From assembly GCF_003048905.1 (NCBI RefSeq), contig NZ_PIRO01000001.1:186001-250000 (forward strand): DNA of 64,000 nucleotides, given 5' to 3'. This document shows positions 34,381-44,469 of this stretch, in pieces. The notes below the pieces were generated by a model, which searched no databases, was not told the origin of the DNA, and saw only the letters and a list, made by a program, of their open reading frames with translations. Position 1 is the stretch's first letter. Every line of letters starts with the position of its first letter. Source of the DNA: Campylobacter concisus. GTDB lineage: Bacteria > Campylobacterota > Campylobacteria > Campylobacterales > Campylobacteraceae. The position numbers and the translations under genes were made by a program.

Positions 34381-36006
34381 ATGGAACAAATTTTAGAAGG
34401 TTTCTTGCTTGTTGCAGCGATCTCAGTCGCATTAAACGTCATTTTTAAAAAATTTCAGATACCAACCATCATCGGCTACATCGTAACAGGTACGCTTATA
34501 TCAGAATTTTTCAACCTAAAAAGCAATGATGAAATTTCTCATATCGCGGAATTTGGTATCGCATTTTTGATGTTTACCATTGGGCTTGAGTTTAGCTTTA
34601 AACACTTAATGGGAATGAAAAAAGAGGTTTTTTTAAACGGTGGCTTACAGGTTTGTTTAAGTGGCTTTATAATGGGCGTTATGCTTTATTATGCCCTTCA
34701 CTTAAAAGACGAAACGGCACTTATTGCAGGCCTTGCACTTGCACTCTCATCAACTGCGATCGTACTAAAGACGCTAAACGATAGTGGCGATGTGAGCAAA
34801 ATTTACGGCAGAAAAGCACTTGGAATTTTACTATTTCAAGATATTGCCGTCATTCCTATTTTGCTTATGATAGATATGTTTAGCTCGCAAGATGCTTCAA
34901 TAAATGAGCTTTTGCTAAAGACATTTACAAGTGCGATTATTCTTATCGTTGTGCTATTTTTACTTGGTAAATATGTCATCAACTGGATATTTTATAAAGT
35001 TATTCAAACAAATTCGCAAGAAGTTTTTATAGCTACGATTTTATTTATGGTCGTTGGCTCTAGCACTTTGGCTCACTTCTTTGGCTTCTCATACTCTTTG
35101 GGTGCATTTTTGGCCGGTATGATGATGGCTGAGACACAGTATAAGCACCAAATCGAAGTTGATCTCATACCTTTTAGAGATTTACTTCTTGGACTATTTT
35201 TTATAACTGTTGGTATGCAGATAAATTTTGCTGTCGTCATCTCAAATATCTGGCTTGTTCTTGGCCTAGTATTTAGTGTCATGGTGATAAAAGCAGTTGT
35301 TGTTTTTGCTATCTTAAGCATCTATTTAAAGCGAAGAGTTGCTGCAAAAACTGCACTTAGTGTTTGTCAAATAGGCGAATTTGCACTAGCTGTTTTTGGA
35401 CTAATGACTACTAGAAATTTACTTGATATACAAACTGCTCAAATTTTTATCGCAGCTTCAGTTGTGTCGATGTTTGCCACGCCTTTTATACTTAAAAAAC
35501 TAGACGCGATAGCAGACCTCATAGAACGTGAGATCGTTGTTGAACCAAATGAAACTCTAAAGCCGCAAAAAATAAAAAATCACATCGTAGTCTTTGGCTA
35601 TGAAAGGCTTGGGCAAGAGGTCGTTTTAAGACTAAAAGAGACAAAGCTTTTATACCTTGTGCTTGATAATGATATTAGTCTAGTTGAGCTTGGTAGGAGC
35701 CGTGGGGAAAATGTATTTTTAGGTAACGTTCTTCAAAGTCACACACTTGAAAATGCCTGCCTAAGCGATGCAGCTGCTGTTATTATAACTGTTAATAATG
35801 AGCAAAGAGTGGAACTCATCGCGCAAAAGATAAAAGACTACGGCGTAAATACCCAAACTATAATAAAAATAAATGGCGAGGGCAATAAAGATATTTTTGG
35901 TGAGCTGGGTAAAAATTTTCACCTAATAAATGAAGAGCGCGTCATGGCAAAAACACTCGTACACGAGGCTCTTCAATGCAAAATCGATCATGATATAAGA
36001 GCGTAA
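34381..36006 (+). CDS. kefB: KefB/KefC-type cation:proton antiporter (CPA2)
   Basis: Monovalent-cation:proton antiporter. About twelve membrane helices (1-380) have the CPA2 hallmarks ALALSSTAIVLKTL (about 119-132) and LLFQDIAVIPILL (about 150-162). A Rossmann-type TrkA-N/RCK domain (about 398-515) begins HIVVFGYERLGQEV. The last glycine of the GxGxxG motif is shifted, so nucleotide binding may be altered. The 541 residues fit the KefB type. It begins 3 bases after hspR, so an electrolyte transporter is under heat-shock control by position, as in C. jejuni. Confidence 0.88.
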   Translation: MEQILEGFLLVAAISVALNVIFKKFQIPTIIGYIVTGTLISEFFNLKSNDEISHIAEFGIAFLMFTIGLEFSFKHLMGMKKEVFLNGGLQVCLSGFIMGVMLYYALHLKDETALIAGLALALSSTAIVLKTLNDSGDVSKIYGRKALGILLFQDIAVIPILLMIDMFSSQDASINELLLKTFTSAIILIVVLFLLGKYVINWIFYKVIQTNSQEVFIATILFMVVGSSTLAHFFGFSYSLGAFLAGMMMAETQYKHQIEVDLIPFRDLLLGLFFITVGMQINFAVVISNIWLVLGLVFSVMVIKAVVVFAILSIYLKRRVAAKTALSVCQIGEFALAVFGLMTTRNLLDIQTAQIFIAASVVSMFATPFILKKLDAIADLIEREIVVEPNETLKPQKIKNHIVVFGYERLGQEVVLRLKETKLLYLVLDNDISLVELGRSRGENVFLGNVLQSHTLENACLSDAAAVIITVNNEQRVELIAQKIKDYGVNTQTIIKINGEGNKDIFGELGKNFHLINEERVMAKTLVHEALQCKIDHDIRA

Positions 36007-36083
36007 AAGTATAAATTTATCCTAGAATTTTACGAGTTTATGCCAGTTTTAAAATAATCTTTTAAAAATAACTTTTACAAGCG

Positions 36084-36108
36084 ATGAGCAAGCCTAGGCA
36101 TCTAGGCT
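36084..36108 (-). terminator. Hairpin after the lolC-like gene
   Basis: AGCCTAG (36091-36097), GCAT, CTAGGCT (36102-36108): a 7-bp stem directly after the permease stop on the minus strand. The U-tract is weak, so this is a tentative terminator. Confidence 0.45.
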
Positions 36109-37308
36109 CTACTCATTTCTTAAAGTTTGAAGCACATTTACTTCCGTGGCTTTTTTAGCTGGGTAATAAGACGAGATAGCAACGATAAAAATAGCCCCAA
36201 CTATTATAAGAACAAAGTCAATCAAAGAAAGTTCTAGTGGAAGTTTGCTTGAGCCATAAACATCAGCTGGCAAGTCTATAATGTTGAAATTTCCAAGTAA
36301 AAATAGTCCTAAAAAGCCAAGTATCAAGCCAAATATAATGCCACCGCCCCCGATTACTAGCCCTTGATAAAAGAAGCTTCTTTTTATCTCACTTTTACTA
36401 GCCCCAAGTGCAAGAAGCAAGGCGATCTCCTGCCTGCGGTTCATCACTGTCATTAGCAGCGAGCTTATGATATTTAACGACGCCACAAGGATAATTAGCA
36501 TCAAAACGATAAAAAGTGCCCTTTTTTCAAGTGCGAGTGCTGAGAAAAAATTACCATTTTGCTCCCACCAGCCAATAGCTACCGTGCCAGCTGGAAGCCC
36601 TTCACGCACTCTTTTTATATCATCAAATGGCTTACTTGAAAAGATATGAATTCCATCATAAACGCCTTTTGGATAGTCTAAAATTTTCCTCAAAGCATCA
36701 ACTGAAGTGTATGAAAACGCCTTATCGTAGGCGATTAGCCCAGATGTAAATGAGCCACCGATGTCAAAGCGCTTCATCTTTGGCGTTAGCGAAAAGCCAG
36801 CTGGATCAGCCTTTGTAAAGATAAGCGTTAGTTTTTCATCGTTTCTTAGTCTAAACTCACTTGTTATGCCACTTCCCACAAGTATCTCAAAACCATCTAG
36901 CTCTTTATCTTTTAAAGCTTCATTTACGACTGAGTTTATCTGTTTTTCATCTTTAAAATTTACGCCATAAACCAGTCCGCCCTCAAGTGCATTTGCCGAG
37001 CGGTAAATGACCTGTGTGCTTATAAATGGACTAAATTTTAGGTCGCTAAATCTAGCCTTTAGCTCATCAACAAAGCCATCATCAATAGAGCCTTTAAAGG
37101 CACTTTGAATGGTTATTGGATAGTTCATCGTAAAAAGTTTGCGCTCAAATTCTTTGTCAAATCCATTCATAATCGCCATTGCAACGATCAAAACCATAAG
37201 TCCGATGCTAACACCAAGAAAGGCAAGCAAGGCACTTAGGGTGATAAATGGCTGAGTTTTATCAAATCTTAAATATTTAAAAAGTAGGTACTTTGGTAAG
37301 CTTGTCAT
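36109..37308 (-). CDS. LolC/LolE-type lipoprotein-releasing ABC permease
   Basis: Inner-membrane subunit that extracts outer-membrane lipoproteins and hands them to LolA. The 399 residues have one N-terminal helix (about 22-48), a large periplasmic MacB-like domain (about 50-260), and three C-terminal helices (about 268-390) with SSLLMTVMNRRQEIALLLALGAS and the FtsX-like fold. Length fits LolC/E (about 400-415). TTG at 37311 is possible, but ATG 37308 has AAAGG 7 bases upstream. A LolD ATPase is not in the window; LolA lies beyond secA. Confidence 0.85.
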   Translation of the reverse strand: MTSLPKYLLFKYLRFDKTQPFITLSALLAFLGVSIGLMVLIVAMAIMNGFDKEFERKLFTMNYPITIQSAFKGSIDDGFVDELKARFSDLKFSPFISTQVIYRSANALEGGLVYGVNFKDEKQINSVVNEALKDKELDGFEILVGSGITSEFRLRNDEKLTLIFTKADPAGFSLTPKMKRFDIGGSFTSGLIAYDKAFSYTSVDALRKILDYPKGVYDGIHIFSSKPFDDIKRVREGLPAGTVAIGWWEQNGNFFSALALEKRALFIVLMLIILVASLNIISSLLMTVMNRRQEIALLLALGASKSEIKRSFFYQGLVIGGGGIIFGLILGFLGLFLLGNFNIIDLPADVYGSSKLPLELSLIDFVLIIVGAIFIVAISSYYPAKKATEVNVLQTLRNE

Positions 37309-37326
37309 CAAATAGCCTTTAAAAGA

Positions 37327-37349
37327 TTAAGGCGCTTTTGGCGCCTTAA
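37327..37349 (-). terminator. Terminator hairpin of secA
   Basis: TTAAGGCGC and GCGCCTTAA form a 9-bp stem around a 5-base loop, 11 bases past the secA stop on the minus strand and followed by TCTTTT. The lolC-like gene starts 18 bases further, so partial read-through is likely. Confidence 0.7.
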
Positions 37350-37360
37350 AAGTAGAAATT

Positions 37361-39967
37361 TTAAGCAAATATGCCTTTTTTAGGGCCACTTTTTCCGTGG
37401 CAATCTTTATATTTTTTACCGCTTCCACAAGGGCATGGAGCGTTTCTTGGTATCTTTTTTTCAGGCGTAAATTTATCATCCTCGCCTTGGTTGTTGTAGC
37501 TTAAATTTTCATTTTCAGCATTTTGACTAGCTTCAAGCATCATTCTAGCTTGCTCTTCTTGCTCCTCACGACTCTTAAATCTTACAACCTGAAGCGTCTT
37601 AACACTCTCACTTTTTAGCCTGCTAACTAGCTCCATAAAGAGGTTATAGCTCTCTTTTTTGTATTCAACAAGCGGATCTTTTTGATTATACCCTCTAAGT
37701 CCGATACCGGTTTTTAGGATATCCATTTGATAAAGGTGCTCTCTCCACGCATTATCAAGTACTTGAAGGTATAGAATTTTCTCTATCTCTTTTCTTTGAT
37801 CTTCATTTAGAATGCTCATTTTTTCGTTATATCTTACTTCAAAAATTTGCGCAATCTTTTCTATTAGCTCATCATACTCTAGGCCTTTTAACTCGCTCTC
37901 GTCTATCTCTTCGCCACAATCTGCAAGGATGATAGAGCATAAATTTTTAATATCAAAGTCATCTTTCAAGCCGCCATGGAAAATTTCAGCTGTATCAAGT
38001 AAATTTGCAGCGTACTCTTTTCTATTTTGAGCTATCTTTTCGCTCATATCGTAGTTTTTATCAAGTAGCTCGTCGCGGTATTTGTAGATAGTTTTTCTTT
38101 GCTCATTTGCCACGTCGTCATACTCAAGCAAGTGCTTTCTAGCCTCAAAGTGCAAGCTCTCAACTTTTTTTTGGGCATTTTCAACAGCTCTTGTTACCAT
38201 GCGACTCTCGATACTCTCGCCCTCGTCGATACCAAGCCTATCCATGATCGCTTTTATACGGTCGCTACCAAAAATTCTTAAAAGATTATCTTCAAGACTT
38301 AGATAAAATCTACTCATACCAGGATCACCCTGACGTCCAGCACGGCCACGGAGCTGATTGTCTATCCTTCTACTCTCGTGCCTTTCGGTGCCTATGATAT
38401 ATAGACCGCCTAAATTTCTAACCTCATCATCGATCCTGATATCAACACCGCGTCCTGCCATATTTGTAGCGATAGTCACAGCACCTTTTACACCAGCTTG
38501 AGCGATGATTTCGGCCTCTTTTTCGTGGTTTTTAGCATTTAGCACAGAGTGTGGGATGCCAGCCTTTTTAAGCATCTCGTGAAGCACTTCACTGCGCTCG
38601 ATACTTGCAGTTCCTACAAGTACTGGCTGACCCTTTTCGTGAGCCTTTTTGACTTCATCGATGACAGCTTTAAATTTTTCATTTTGAGTTTTATAGATAA
38701 GATCGTTTTGATCGATCCTTTTAACTGGCAGGTTTGTAGGGATCGAGATAACTTCAAGGTTATAAATTTGAGAAAACTCAGTGGCCTCAGTTTGAGCTGT
38801 ACCAGTCATACCCGCAAGCTTTTTATACATCCTAAAGTAGTTTTGGTATGTTGTATCAGCTAGCGTTTGGCTCTCTTCTTGGATTTTTACGCCCTCTTTT
38901 GCCTCAAGCGCTTGGTGAAGCCCCTCACTAAAGCGTCTGCCTTCGCTTAGACGTCCAGTAAATTCATCAACAATGACTACCTCGCCATCTTTTACGACAT
39001 AATGAACATCTTTTTCAAAAAGATTGTGAGCTTTTAGAGCTTGATCTAAGTGGTGGCTTAGTATGGCATTTTCAAGGTTATATAAATTTTCAACACCAAA
39101 TAATTTTTCAGCCTTGCTGATGCCAGCTTCTGTGATCATTATCGTTCTATTTTTTTCATCGACTATAAAGTCCCCTGTTGGCTTTGAGCCTGGCACATTT
39201 GGATCAGCTGGAGTGCCTCTGGTAAGCTGTTTTGCGACTTGATCGGCTCTTATGTAGCCATCAAGCGTGCGGTTTGTTGGACCAGAGATTATAAGTGGTG
39301 TTCTAGCCTCATCTATCAATATACTATCGACCTCATCCACGATAACGAAGTTATGACCTCTTTGCACCTTTTGACCAGCTTCAAATTTCATATTGTCACG
39401 AAGGTAGTCAAAGCCAAATTCTGAGTTTGTACCGTATGTTATGTCGGCGTTATAGGCAGCTTGCCTTACCTCGTCGTCGTATCCGCCGCTTAGTATTACA
39501 TCAACGCTTAAGCCTAAAAAGTTATAAAGCTCGCCCATTTGCGTAGCATCACGCTTTGCAAGGTAGTCGTTTACGGTCACTACGTGCACACCCTTGCCGC
39601 TCATCGCGTTTAATATAACTGGCAAAGTTGCCACCAAGGTCTTACCCTCGCCCGTTTTCATCTCAGCGATCCTGCCCTCGTTTAGTACCATGCCGCCTAT
39701 TAGCTGTACGTCAAAATGGCGCATCTTAAGCACCCTTTTGCTAGCCTCTCTAACGATCGCAAAAACATCATTTAAAATTTCATCTAAAGTGACTTTTTCT
39801 TCTACTACTTGGGCTTTTAGCTCATTAAATTTGATCTTAAGCTCATCATCGCTCATCTTCTCATAAGTAGGCTCTAGCGCATTTATCTGCGCCACACGTT
39901 TTATATATTTTTTGACTTCTCTATCGTTTTTCGTGCCAAAAATCTTTCTAAATACCGATGAAATCAT
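37361..39967 (-). CDS. secA: Protein translocase ATPase SecA
   Basis: Motor ATPase of the Sec system. The 868 residues show Walker [15 protein letters not shown] (about 103-116), the DEAD-box-like [19 protein letters not shown] (about 209-227), the preprotein-binding domain (about 230-365), the second helicase domain with GRGVDIRI and [13 protein letters not shown], and a C-terminal zinc finger [14 protein letters not shown] (about 848-861) used for SecB and lipid contact. The gene is divergent from lolA across 97 bases. Confidence 0.97.
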   Translation of the reverse strand: MISSVFRKIFGTKNDREVKKYIKRVAQINALEPTYEKMSDDELKIKFNELKAQVVEEKVTLDEILNDVFAIVREASKRVLKMRHFDVQLIGGMVLNEGRIAEMKTGEGKTLVATLPVILNAMSGKGVHVVTVNDYLAKRDATQMGELYNFLGLSVDVILSGGYDDEVRQAAYNADITYGTNSEFGFDYLRDNMKFEAGQKVQRGHNFVIVDEVDSILIDEARTPLIISGPTNRTLDGYIRADQVAKQLTRGTPADPNVPGSKPTGDFIVDEKNRTIMITEAGISKAEKLFGVENLYNLENAILSHHLDQALKAHNLFEKDVHYVVKDGEVVIVDEFTGRLSEGRRFSEGLHQALEAKEGVKIQEESQTLADTTYQNYFRMYKKLAGMTGTAQTEATEFSQIYNLEVISIPTNLPVKRIDQNDLIYKTQNEKFKAVIDEVKKAHEKGQPVLVGTASIERSEVLHEMLKKAGIPHSVLNAKNHEKEAEIIAQAGVKGAVTIATNMAGRGVDIRIDDEVRNLGGLYIIGTERHESRRIDNQLRGRAGRQGDPGMSRFYLSLEDNLLRIFGSDRIKAIMDRLGIDEGESIESRMVTRAVENAQKKVESLHFEARKHLLEYDDVANEQRKTIYKYRDELLDKNYDMSEKIAQNRKEYAANLLDTAEIFHGGLKDDFDIKNLCSIILADCGEEIDESELKGLEYDELIEKIAQIFEVRYNEKMSILNEDQRKEIEKILYLQVLDNAWREHLYQMDILKTGIGLRGYNQKDPLVEYKKESYNLFMELVSRLKSESVKTLQVVRFKSREEQEEQARMMLEASQNAENENLSYNNQGEDDKFTPEKKIPRNAPCPCGSGKKYKDCHGKSGPKKGIFA

Positions 39968-40064
39968 TACTTTACCTTCCTAAATTTTTAAACTTTGGAT
40001 ATTAGCATAGTTTAACTATTTATTTAATTAAACTGGGCTAGAATACGCCAAAAAAGGATAAAAA

Positions 40065-40577
40065 ATGAGAAAATTTCTAGTTGCATCTCTCGTCGCAGTT
40101 TGCTCATTTGGTGCTGGCTTAAATTTTAAAAGCCTGCAAAGCGACTTTACGCAAACTGTCTTTAGCGAGGGCAAAAGTATAAATTATAAGGGTAGATTTT
40201 ACGCAAAAAACGACAATACTGCACTTTGGATATACGAAAGTCCAACGCCAAAGAGAATTTATTTTAACAAAGAACGTGTGATCGTTATTGAGGACGAGCT
40301 TGAGCAAGCCATCATTTCAAAGCTTGATGATACGCCAAATTTGACGCAAGTTTTGGCTCATGCGGAGCAAATTCAACCAACACTTTACAAAGCGATATAT
40401 GACGGAGTTGAATACTTTATAACTATTAAAAACACGCTTCCAACGACGATTGACTATAAAGATAAACTTTCAAATAAGATAAAAATAACTCTAAGCAACC
40501 CAGTAAAAGACGCGCTCATACCACAAGAGACGCTAACTCCTGTCATTCCTCAAGGTTACGACATTGTAAATCAATAA
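40065..40577 (+). CDS. lolA: Outer-membrane lipoprotein carrier LolA
   Basis: Periplasmic carrier of lipoproteins from the Lol ABC exporter to the outer membrane. A signal peptide (about 1-18) is followed by the LolA pattern FKSLQSDFTQTV, the GRFYAKNDNTALWIYESP strand and the hydrophobic-pocket strands with VIVIEDELEQ. The 170 residues are short compared with E. coli (203) but typical for epsilonproteobacteria. ATG follows AAAAGG. It is monocistronic and divergent from secA; the proximity to secA and a lolC-like gene groups export functions. Confidence 0.88.
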   Translation: MRKFLVASLVAVCSFGAGLNFKSLQSDFTQTVFSEGKSINYKGRFYAKNDNTALWIYESPTPKRIYFNKERVIVIEDELEQAIISKLDDTPNLTQVLAHAEQIQPTLYKAIYDGVEYFITIKNTLPTTIDYKDKLSNKIKITLSNPVKDALIPQETLTPVIPQGYDIVNQ

Positions 40578-40601
40578 ATTTGGCTAGCTTTAGCCAAATT
40601 T
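40576..40601. terminator. Shared convergent terminator hairpin
   Basis: AAATTTGGCTA (40576-40586), GCTT, TAGCCAAATTT (40591-40601): an 11-bp stem overlapping the lolA stop and ending just before the stop of the converging gene. A on one side and T on the other allow both directions. Confidence 0.65.
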
Positions 40602-40603
40602 AC

Positions 40604-41143
40604 TCACTTCTCTCCAAAATCTTTTCCAAATTCTTGAACATTATTTAGATCGATAGGCTTTTGAACTACGTCATTTGGATCTGGAGAGATGATAATCTCA
40701 TTGCCCTTTTTCTTCTTTTCTGGTTTTGCTACAATCTCTTCATTAACACTTGGATCAGAGCATAAATTTTGGCTTTTTATTGCTTTTATGATCTCGCTTA
40801 GTTCAAGATTATTTATCACTTTTATATTTAAGATAAGCACATCATCGATATCAAGAGAGTGCTTTTTGGCTGCGTATTTTATGAAAAGCTCTTTAAATTT
40901 CTCTTTTCCCATTGAGGTTAAAATATCCTCCACGTAAAAGCTACCAACTATTATGTTTAAAGCATCAAGAACATACGCTTCATTTTCTTCAATATCACGT
41001 CCGACAACTTCAAGGTTCATATTTATCTTTTTTGTTAAATTTTGTCCAGCTTTTGAGTAGATATCTGTTTGAAAATCTCTTACTTTTAGCACGTCTGCAA
41101 ACGCAAAAACACAAAAAGCAAGGCTTAAAAATAGCTTTTTCAT
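40604..41143 (-). CDS. Periplasmic protein with weak FliL-like pattern
   Basis: A signal peptide (MKKLLFLSLAFCVFAFA-type, about 1-16) leads a 179-residue exported protein. Residues about 40-120 (NMNLEVVGRD, the VLDALNIIVGSF helix, SMGKEKFKELFIKYA, VLILNIKVI) follow the strand-helix-helix-strand order of FliL/stomatin-like domains. The C-terminus (about 135-179) is Lys/Pro-rich and probably disordered. FliL proper has a membrane anchor; here a Sec signal replaces it, so this would be a soluble relative if the match is right. It overlaps the helicase gene by 4 bases. Confidence 0.6.
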   Translation of the reverse strand: MKKLFLSLAFCVFAFADVLKVRDFQTDIYSKAGQNLTKKINMNLEVVGRDIEENEAYVLDALNIIVGSFYVEDILTSMGKEKFKELFIKYAAKKHSLDIDDVLILNIKVINNLELSEIIKAIKSQNLCSDPSVNEEIVAKPEKKKKGNEIIISPDPNDVVQKPIDLNNVQEFGKDFGEK

Positions 41144-42459
41144 AAATTCTCCTTAATATGCAAAAATACGTTTTCTTGGTAAAATTTCTTAACTTCGTCG
41201 TCAATTTTAACCACTTTTCTTAAATGCTGCCTAAAATCACTTTTTTTATCATAAAAAAGTTTTAAATTTTTAGGACTTACTGCACGAGAAAGTGCGACGT
41301 AGAGTTGTCCTTTGGCAAAAATATGGTTGATATTGCAAATGAGCGAGTTTATGCTCATTCCTTGAGATTTGTGGATAGTTAGAGCATAAGCAAGCTTAAA
41401 TGGAAACTGATAGAGCGATGCCTGTACATTTTCTTCGATCTCATCTTCGTTTAAATTTAACGAACTAAATATATAAGCGGCTTTTTCTATCTCGCAAATT
41501 TCGCCGCTATCTTTTTTCACGATCACGCTTGAGATGATGCCGTTTTCTTTTAAGATTTGCATGATCTTGCCTTGCTCGCCGTTATAGTACTCACCCCATT
41601 TATTTGATGTAAAGATGATCTTAGCGCCTATCTTCATCTCCAAATCTCTTGAGATATTTAGTGTATTTGCCCATTTTTCAAACTCTTTTTTATCTAAATT
41701 TTCATCCAAAATGCTCACATCTGAGTTTGAAATTTCAAGTGGCGTGTCAAGTTCTGAAAGCCTTTTTTGATTTAGCATTTCAGCCTCGGCGTTTCTGCCA
41801 AAAAGCACACTTGTATCATCATCTGGCTCTATCTTGGTCACTCTTAAACTCTCTATATAGCTCATTATTTCATCATCTAGCTCGCCTACTCTAAGACGAG
41901 AGAGAATCTCATAAAATTTAAGATCGTTTGTACGTTTCGAGACTAGTAACTCAACATTTGTAAATTTCATATCCTCCCACGCACTGGAGTTAAAAGCATA
42001 TAAAAAATTAAAAAGCCTATTTTCGTTTTGTTCCCTTTGCACTGGTGGAAGCTGATAAAAATCACCCACTATAAGCACCCTACCTTTAAATTTGGAAGTA
42101 AGTAGTCGGTATCTTATCATCTCCATTAAATCTGAGCTCACCATTGAAATTTCATCAATTACAAGCAGATCACATGCATCAAGCATATTTCTTAGCTTGC
42201 TTAGTTTGTCTTTTTGATGATAGTCAAAGCGCCTTAGCTCCTCATAGTCCTTACAGTAGCCAAATTTAAAAAAACTATGCAAGCTAACTCCTCCAAGGCT
42301 AACGGCACTTATACCAGTTGAGCCAAGGATTATGACGTTTTTAAAATTTTCTTTGTAGTGTCTGATGACGGAGGCGGTTAAATAGCTCTTGCCAACACCG
42401 CCGCCGCCTGTTAAAAAGACGTTTGAGCGAGATAAAATTTCTAAAATTTGCTCTTTCAT
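41140..42459 (-). CDS. PIF1-family ATP-dependent DNA helicase
   Basis: Superfamily 1B helicase related to PIF1/RecD. Walker A is GGGGVGKS (18-25), Walker B is LLVIDEISMV (about 98-107), motif III is VLIVGDFYQLPPVQRE (about 128-143), and the C-terminal motifs are YALTIHKSQGMS (about 358-369) and LYVALSRAVSPKNL (about 391-404). The 439 residues lack extra N-terminal domains. A likely role is unwinding of G-quadruplex or replication-fork structures. It starts immediately after the bifunctional lipoprotein gene and overlaps the next gene, as in the C. jejuni region. Confidence 0.9.
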   Translation of the reverse strand: MKEQILEILSRSNVFLTGGGGVGKSYLTASVIRHYKENFKNVIILGSTGISAVSLGGVSLHSFFKFGYCKDYEELRRFDYHQKDKLSKLRNMLDACDLLVIDEISMVSSDLMEMIRYRLLTSKFKGRVLIVGDFYQLPPVQREQNENRLFNFLYAFNSSAWEDMKFTNVELLVSKRTNDLKFYEILSRLRVGELDDEIMSYIESLRVTKIEPDDDTSVLFGRNAEAEMLNQKRLSELDTPLEISNSDVSILDENLDKKEFEKWANTLNISRDLEMKIGAKIIFTSNKWGEYYNGEQGKIMQILKENGIISSVIVKKDSGEICEIEKAAYIFSSLNLNEDEIEENVQASLYQFPFKLAYALTIHKSQGMSINSLICNINHIFAKGQLYVALSRAVSPKNLKLFYDKKSDFRQHLRKVVKIDDEVKKFYQENVFLHIKENL

Positions 42460-44469
42460 TTACTCAAACATCTCTGGGCGATACTCAAAGTGCATCGTAT
42501 CAAAGTGCTTCCAGCGTCCGCCCCAGATAAATTTATGTTTCTCGAAAACTCGCACGATCTTTTCAGGGATCAAATTCTCATAGCCCTTGCTCCACTGCCA
42601 GTAATGGCTCTTTTTCACATTTATATCGATCGCAATACCGTAGCTGTGCGGACTCAAGCGGTTTGTGCCAGCGATCACTCGCCACTTAAATGTTCCACCT
42701 AGATTTTTTAAATACTCAAGCAAGCTCGCATCACTTTTTACCATATCGTTTAGCTCATTACTTACATCTTGTAAAGCGGCTGCAGCTCCATTTTTAGAGT
42801 TAAATTTCAAAGGCAAATTTAAAAAGTCCTTTAGCCAGATGACATTTACTAAATTTGCTTTTACCTCACTCTCGCTTGAGCCATAAATTTTGCCTAAAAA
42901 TTCATAATTTCTACATCTGCCAGCATCACTTAGTGCGGTGCTAAGCGGCGAAAATGCAGCGTAATCAAGCGCATTCATATCCTCTATATCAGCACCGATA
43001 CTACACTCATCATCTTTTTGTTTAAAGTCATCATAGACAAATATTGTTCCATCACCTAATTTGACCAAATTATCCTCAACCTTAACACCATAAGCCCTTT
43101 GCAAAGCTGAAATTTTTCTAGCTTTATCGCTTATGACATTTTCCGGCTTTATCACATTTATAGAGTCCACCTTTGAAATGAGTAAATTTGAGTTTTGTAT
43201 ATCGCTTCTGTTTTGTCCGATATTTAGCGTAGTTACTGCCGTAGCACCGATTAACGCTCTGCCGTTATTTTCGGTTTTTAGTCCCCAAGCATCATGCACT
43301 ACATATATATCATCGCCCTTGTATCCAGCATAAAGCATGATATGCCCTGGCAGATGCACAAGCGTAAGATATGGCACACCTTTTTCTTTTATCTCTTTTG
43401 TCTTAGCGGCGTTACTAAGTCCTTTTAGATTGATCTTCTCTCCCATATTTGCTTGAGCCCTTGAGTTTCTAGGCAGCCACACGCCAAAGCTTGCTAGCAA
43501 GTCTTTTGTAAAAAGCGAGCAGTCTCTTAGCTTATCCACCCCGCCCCAGCCATAAGGCTGAGTAAGAAGCGAACTAAGAATTGTCTTTAAATTTGAGTCA
43601 TTAAATTTAAGTGGAAAAAGGGCGCTAAAAGACTTTGGGAGGACAAACTCCCTAAGCATATTTCTTACATAAATTTTGCCGTAGTAGTTTTTGTCGTCTT
43701 GCGCCAAAACTGGCAGTATCGCGCCGACACGTGAGTAAAATAAAAAGTTTCCACCCTTGTCATAAACTGGCATTTTGTCGGTTTTTATCGTGACAAAGCT
43801 TGATTTTTGATAGGCAAGTGCCTCTTCATCGCTTATAAATTTGATATCTTCAACCTTCACCCAGCCCCAAACCGCATCATCACTCACAAACGCCCATGCC
43901 CTATCTTTTGAGAGGTGCGATACAAAGAGCGGATGAGCGATGCTTAGGGTTGATTCTTGCAAATAATCAAACGGATATCCCTCGCCTGGAGTTTGCGGAT
44001 TTAAAAATATCGGCTCATCGGTTGGAAAATTTCTTAAAGCTGTGTTTGCCGAAGTTAGAGCATAAGCAGAAATGCTTGAAAGAGCTGAAAAATTTGCATT
44101 ATCCTTTTGTGCGTCAAACCAGCTTTGAGGTATCTGTCTAAAATTTGAACCAAAATACTTTCTCTTTTCGCTTGGCTTATATATATTAAATGCCCAAAAG
44201 ACATCGTTTGGATTAAATTTTACACCCCTTAATGTAAAAACCTTAAACCTTCTTTTTAAAATTTCTTCTTGGTCAAAGCTTGCACTTTGCATATTTTGCG
44301 GTAGCGACGAGGCATCTTGCTTCATTTCAAAATCAAGCAAACTAATGCGTTCATTTGGCTTATATACATTTTCATCTGGTAAAGAATTTTGCACACTTGG
44401 CTTTGGCTGGGTCTGTGAACATCCCAAAAATAAAGCAACACTAAATGCTAAAAATATACCCTTTTTCAA
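42460..44469 (-). CDS. Lipoprotein fusing NlpC/P60 and M15C peptidoglycan peptidases
   Basis: The 669-residue lipoprotein has a signal with lipobox LFLG-C17. SH3-like segments (about 165-290) are followed by an NlpC/P60 domain (about 295-400) with nucleophile C317 (RDCSLFTKDL), H376 (PGHIMLY) and H392. After a linker (about 420-530) comes a C-terminal M15C-type domain (about 540-669) with the zinc set H608, D615 (SPHSYGIAID) and H660 (DTMHFE). Both active sites look intact. It should be anchored in the envelope and cut stem peptides at two places (gamma-D-Glu-mDAP and L-Ala-D-Glu types by family). It overlaps the upstream 165-aa gene by 4 bases. Confidence 0.85.
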   Translation of the reverse strand: MKKGIFLAFSVALFLGCSQTQPKPSVQNSLPDENVYKPNERISLLDFEMKQDASSLPQNMQSASFDQEEILKRRFKVFTLRGVKFNPNDVFWAFNIYKPSEKRKYFGSNFRQIPQSWFDAQKDNANFSALSSISAYALTSANTALRNFPTDEPIFLNPQTPGEGYPFDYLQESTLSIAHPLFVSHLSKDRAWAFVSDDAVWGWVKVEDIKFISDEEALAYQKSSFVTIKTDKMPVYDKGGNFLFYSRVGAILPVLAQDDKNYYGKIYVRNMLREFVLPKSFSALFPLKFNDSNLKTILSSLLTQPYGWGGVDKLRDCSLFTKDLLASFGVWLPRNSRAQANMGEKINLKGLSNAAKTKEIKEKGVPYLTLVHLPGHIMLYAGYKGDDIYVVHDAWGLKTENNGRALIGATAVTTLNIGQNRSDIQNSNLLISKVDSINVIKPENVISDKARKISALQRAYGVKVEDNLVKLGDGTIFVYDDFKQKDDECSIGADIEDMNALDYAAFSPLSTALSDAGRCRNYEFLGKIYGSSESEVKANLVNVIWLKDFLNLPLKFNSKNGAAAALQDVSNELNDMVKSDASLLEYLKNLGGTFKWRVIAGTNRLSPHSYGIAIDINVKKSHYWQWSKGYENLIPEKIVRVFEKHKFIWGGRWKHFDTMHFEYRPEMFE

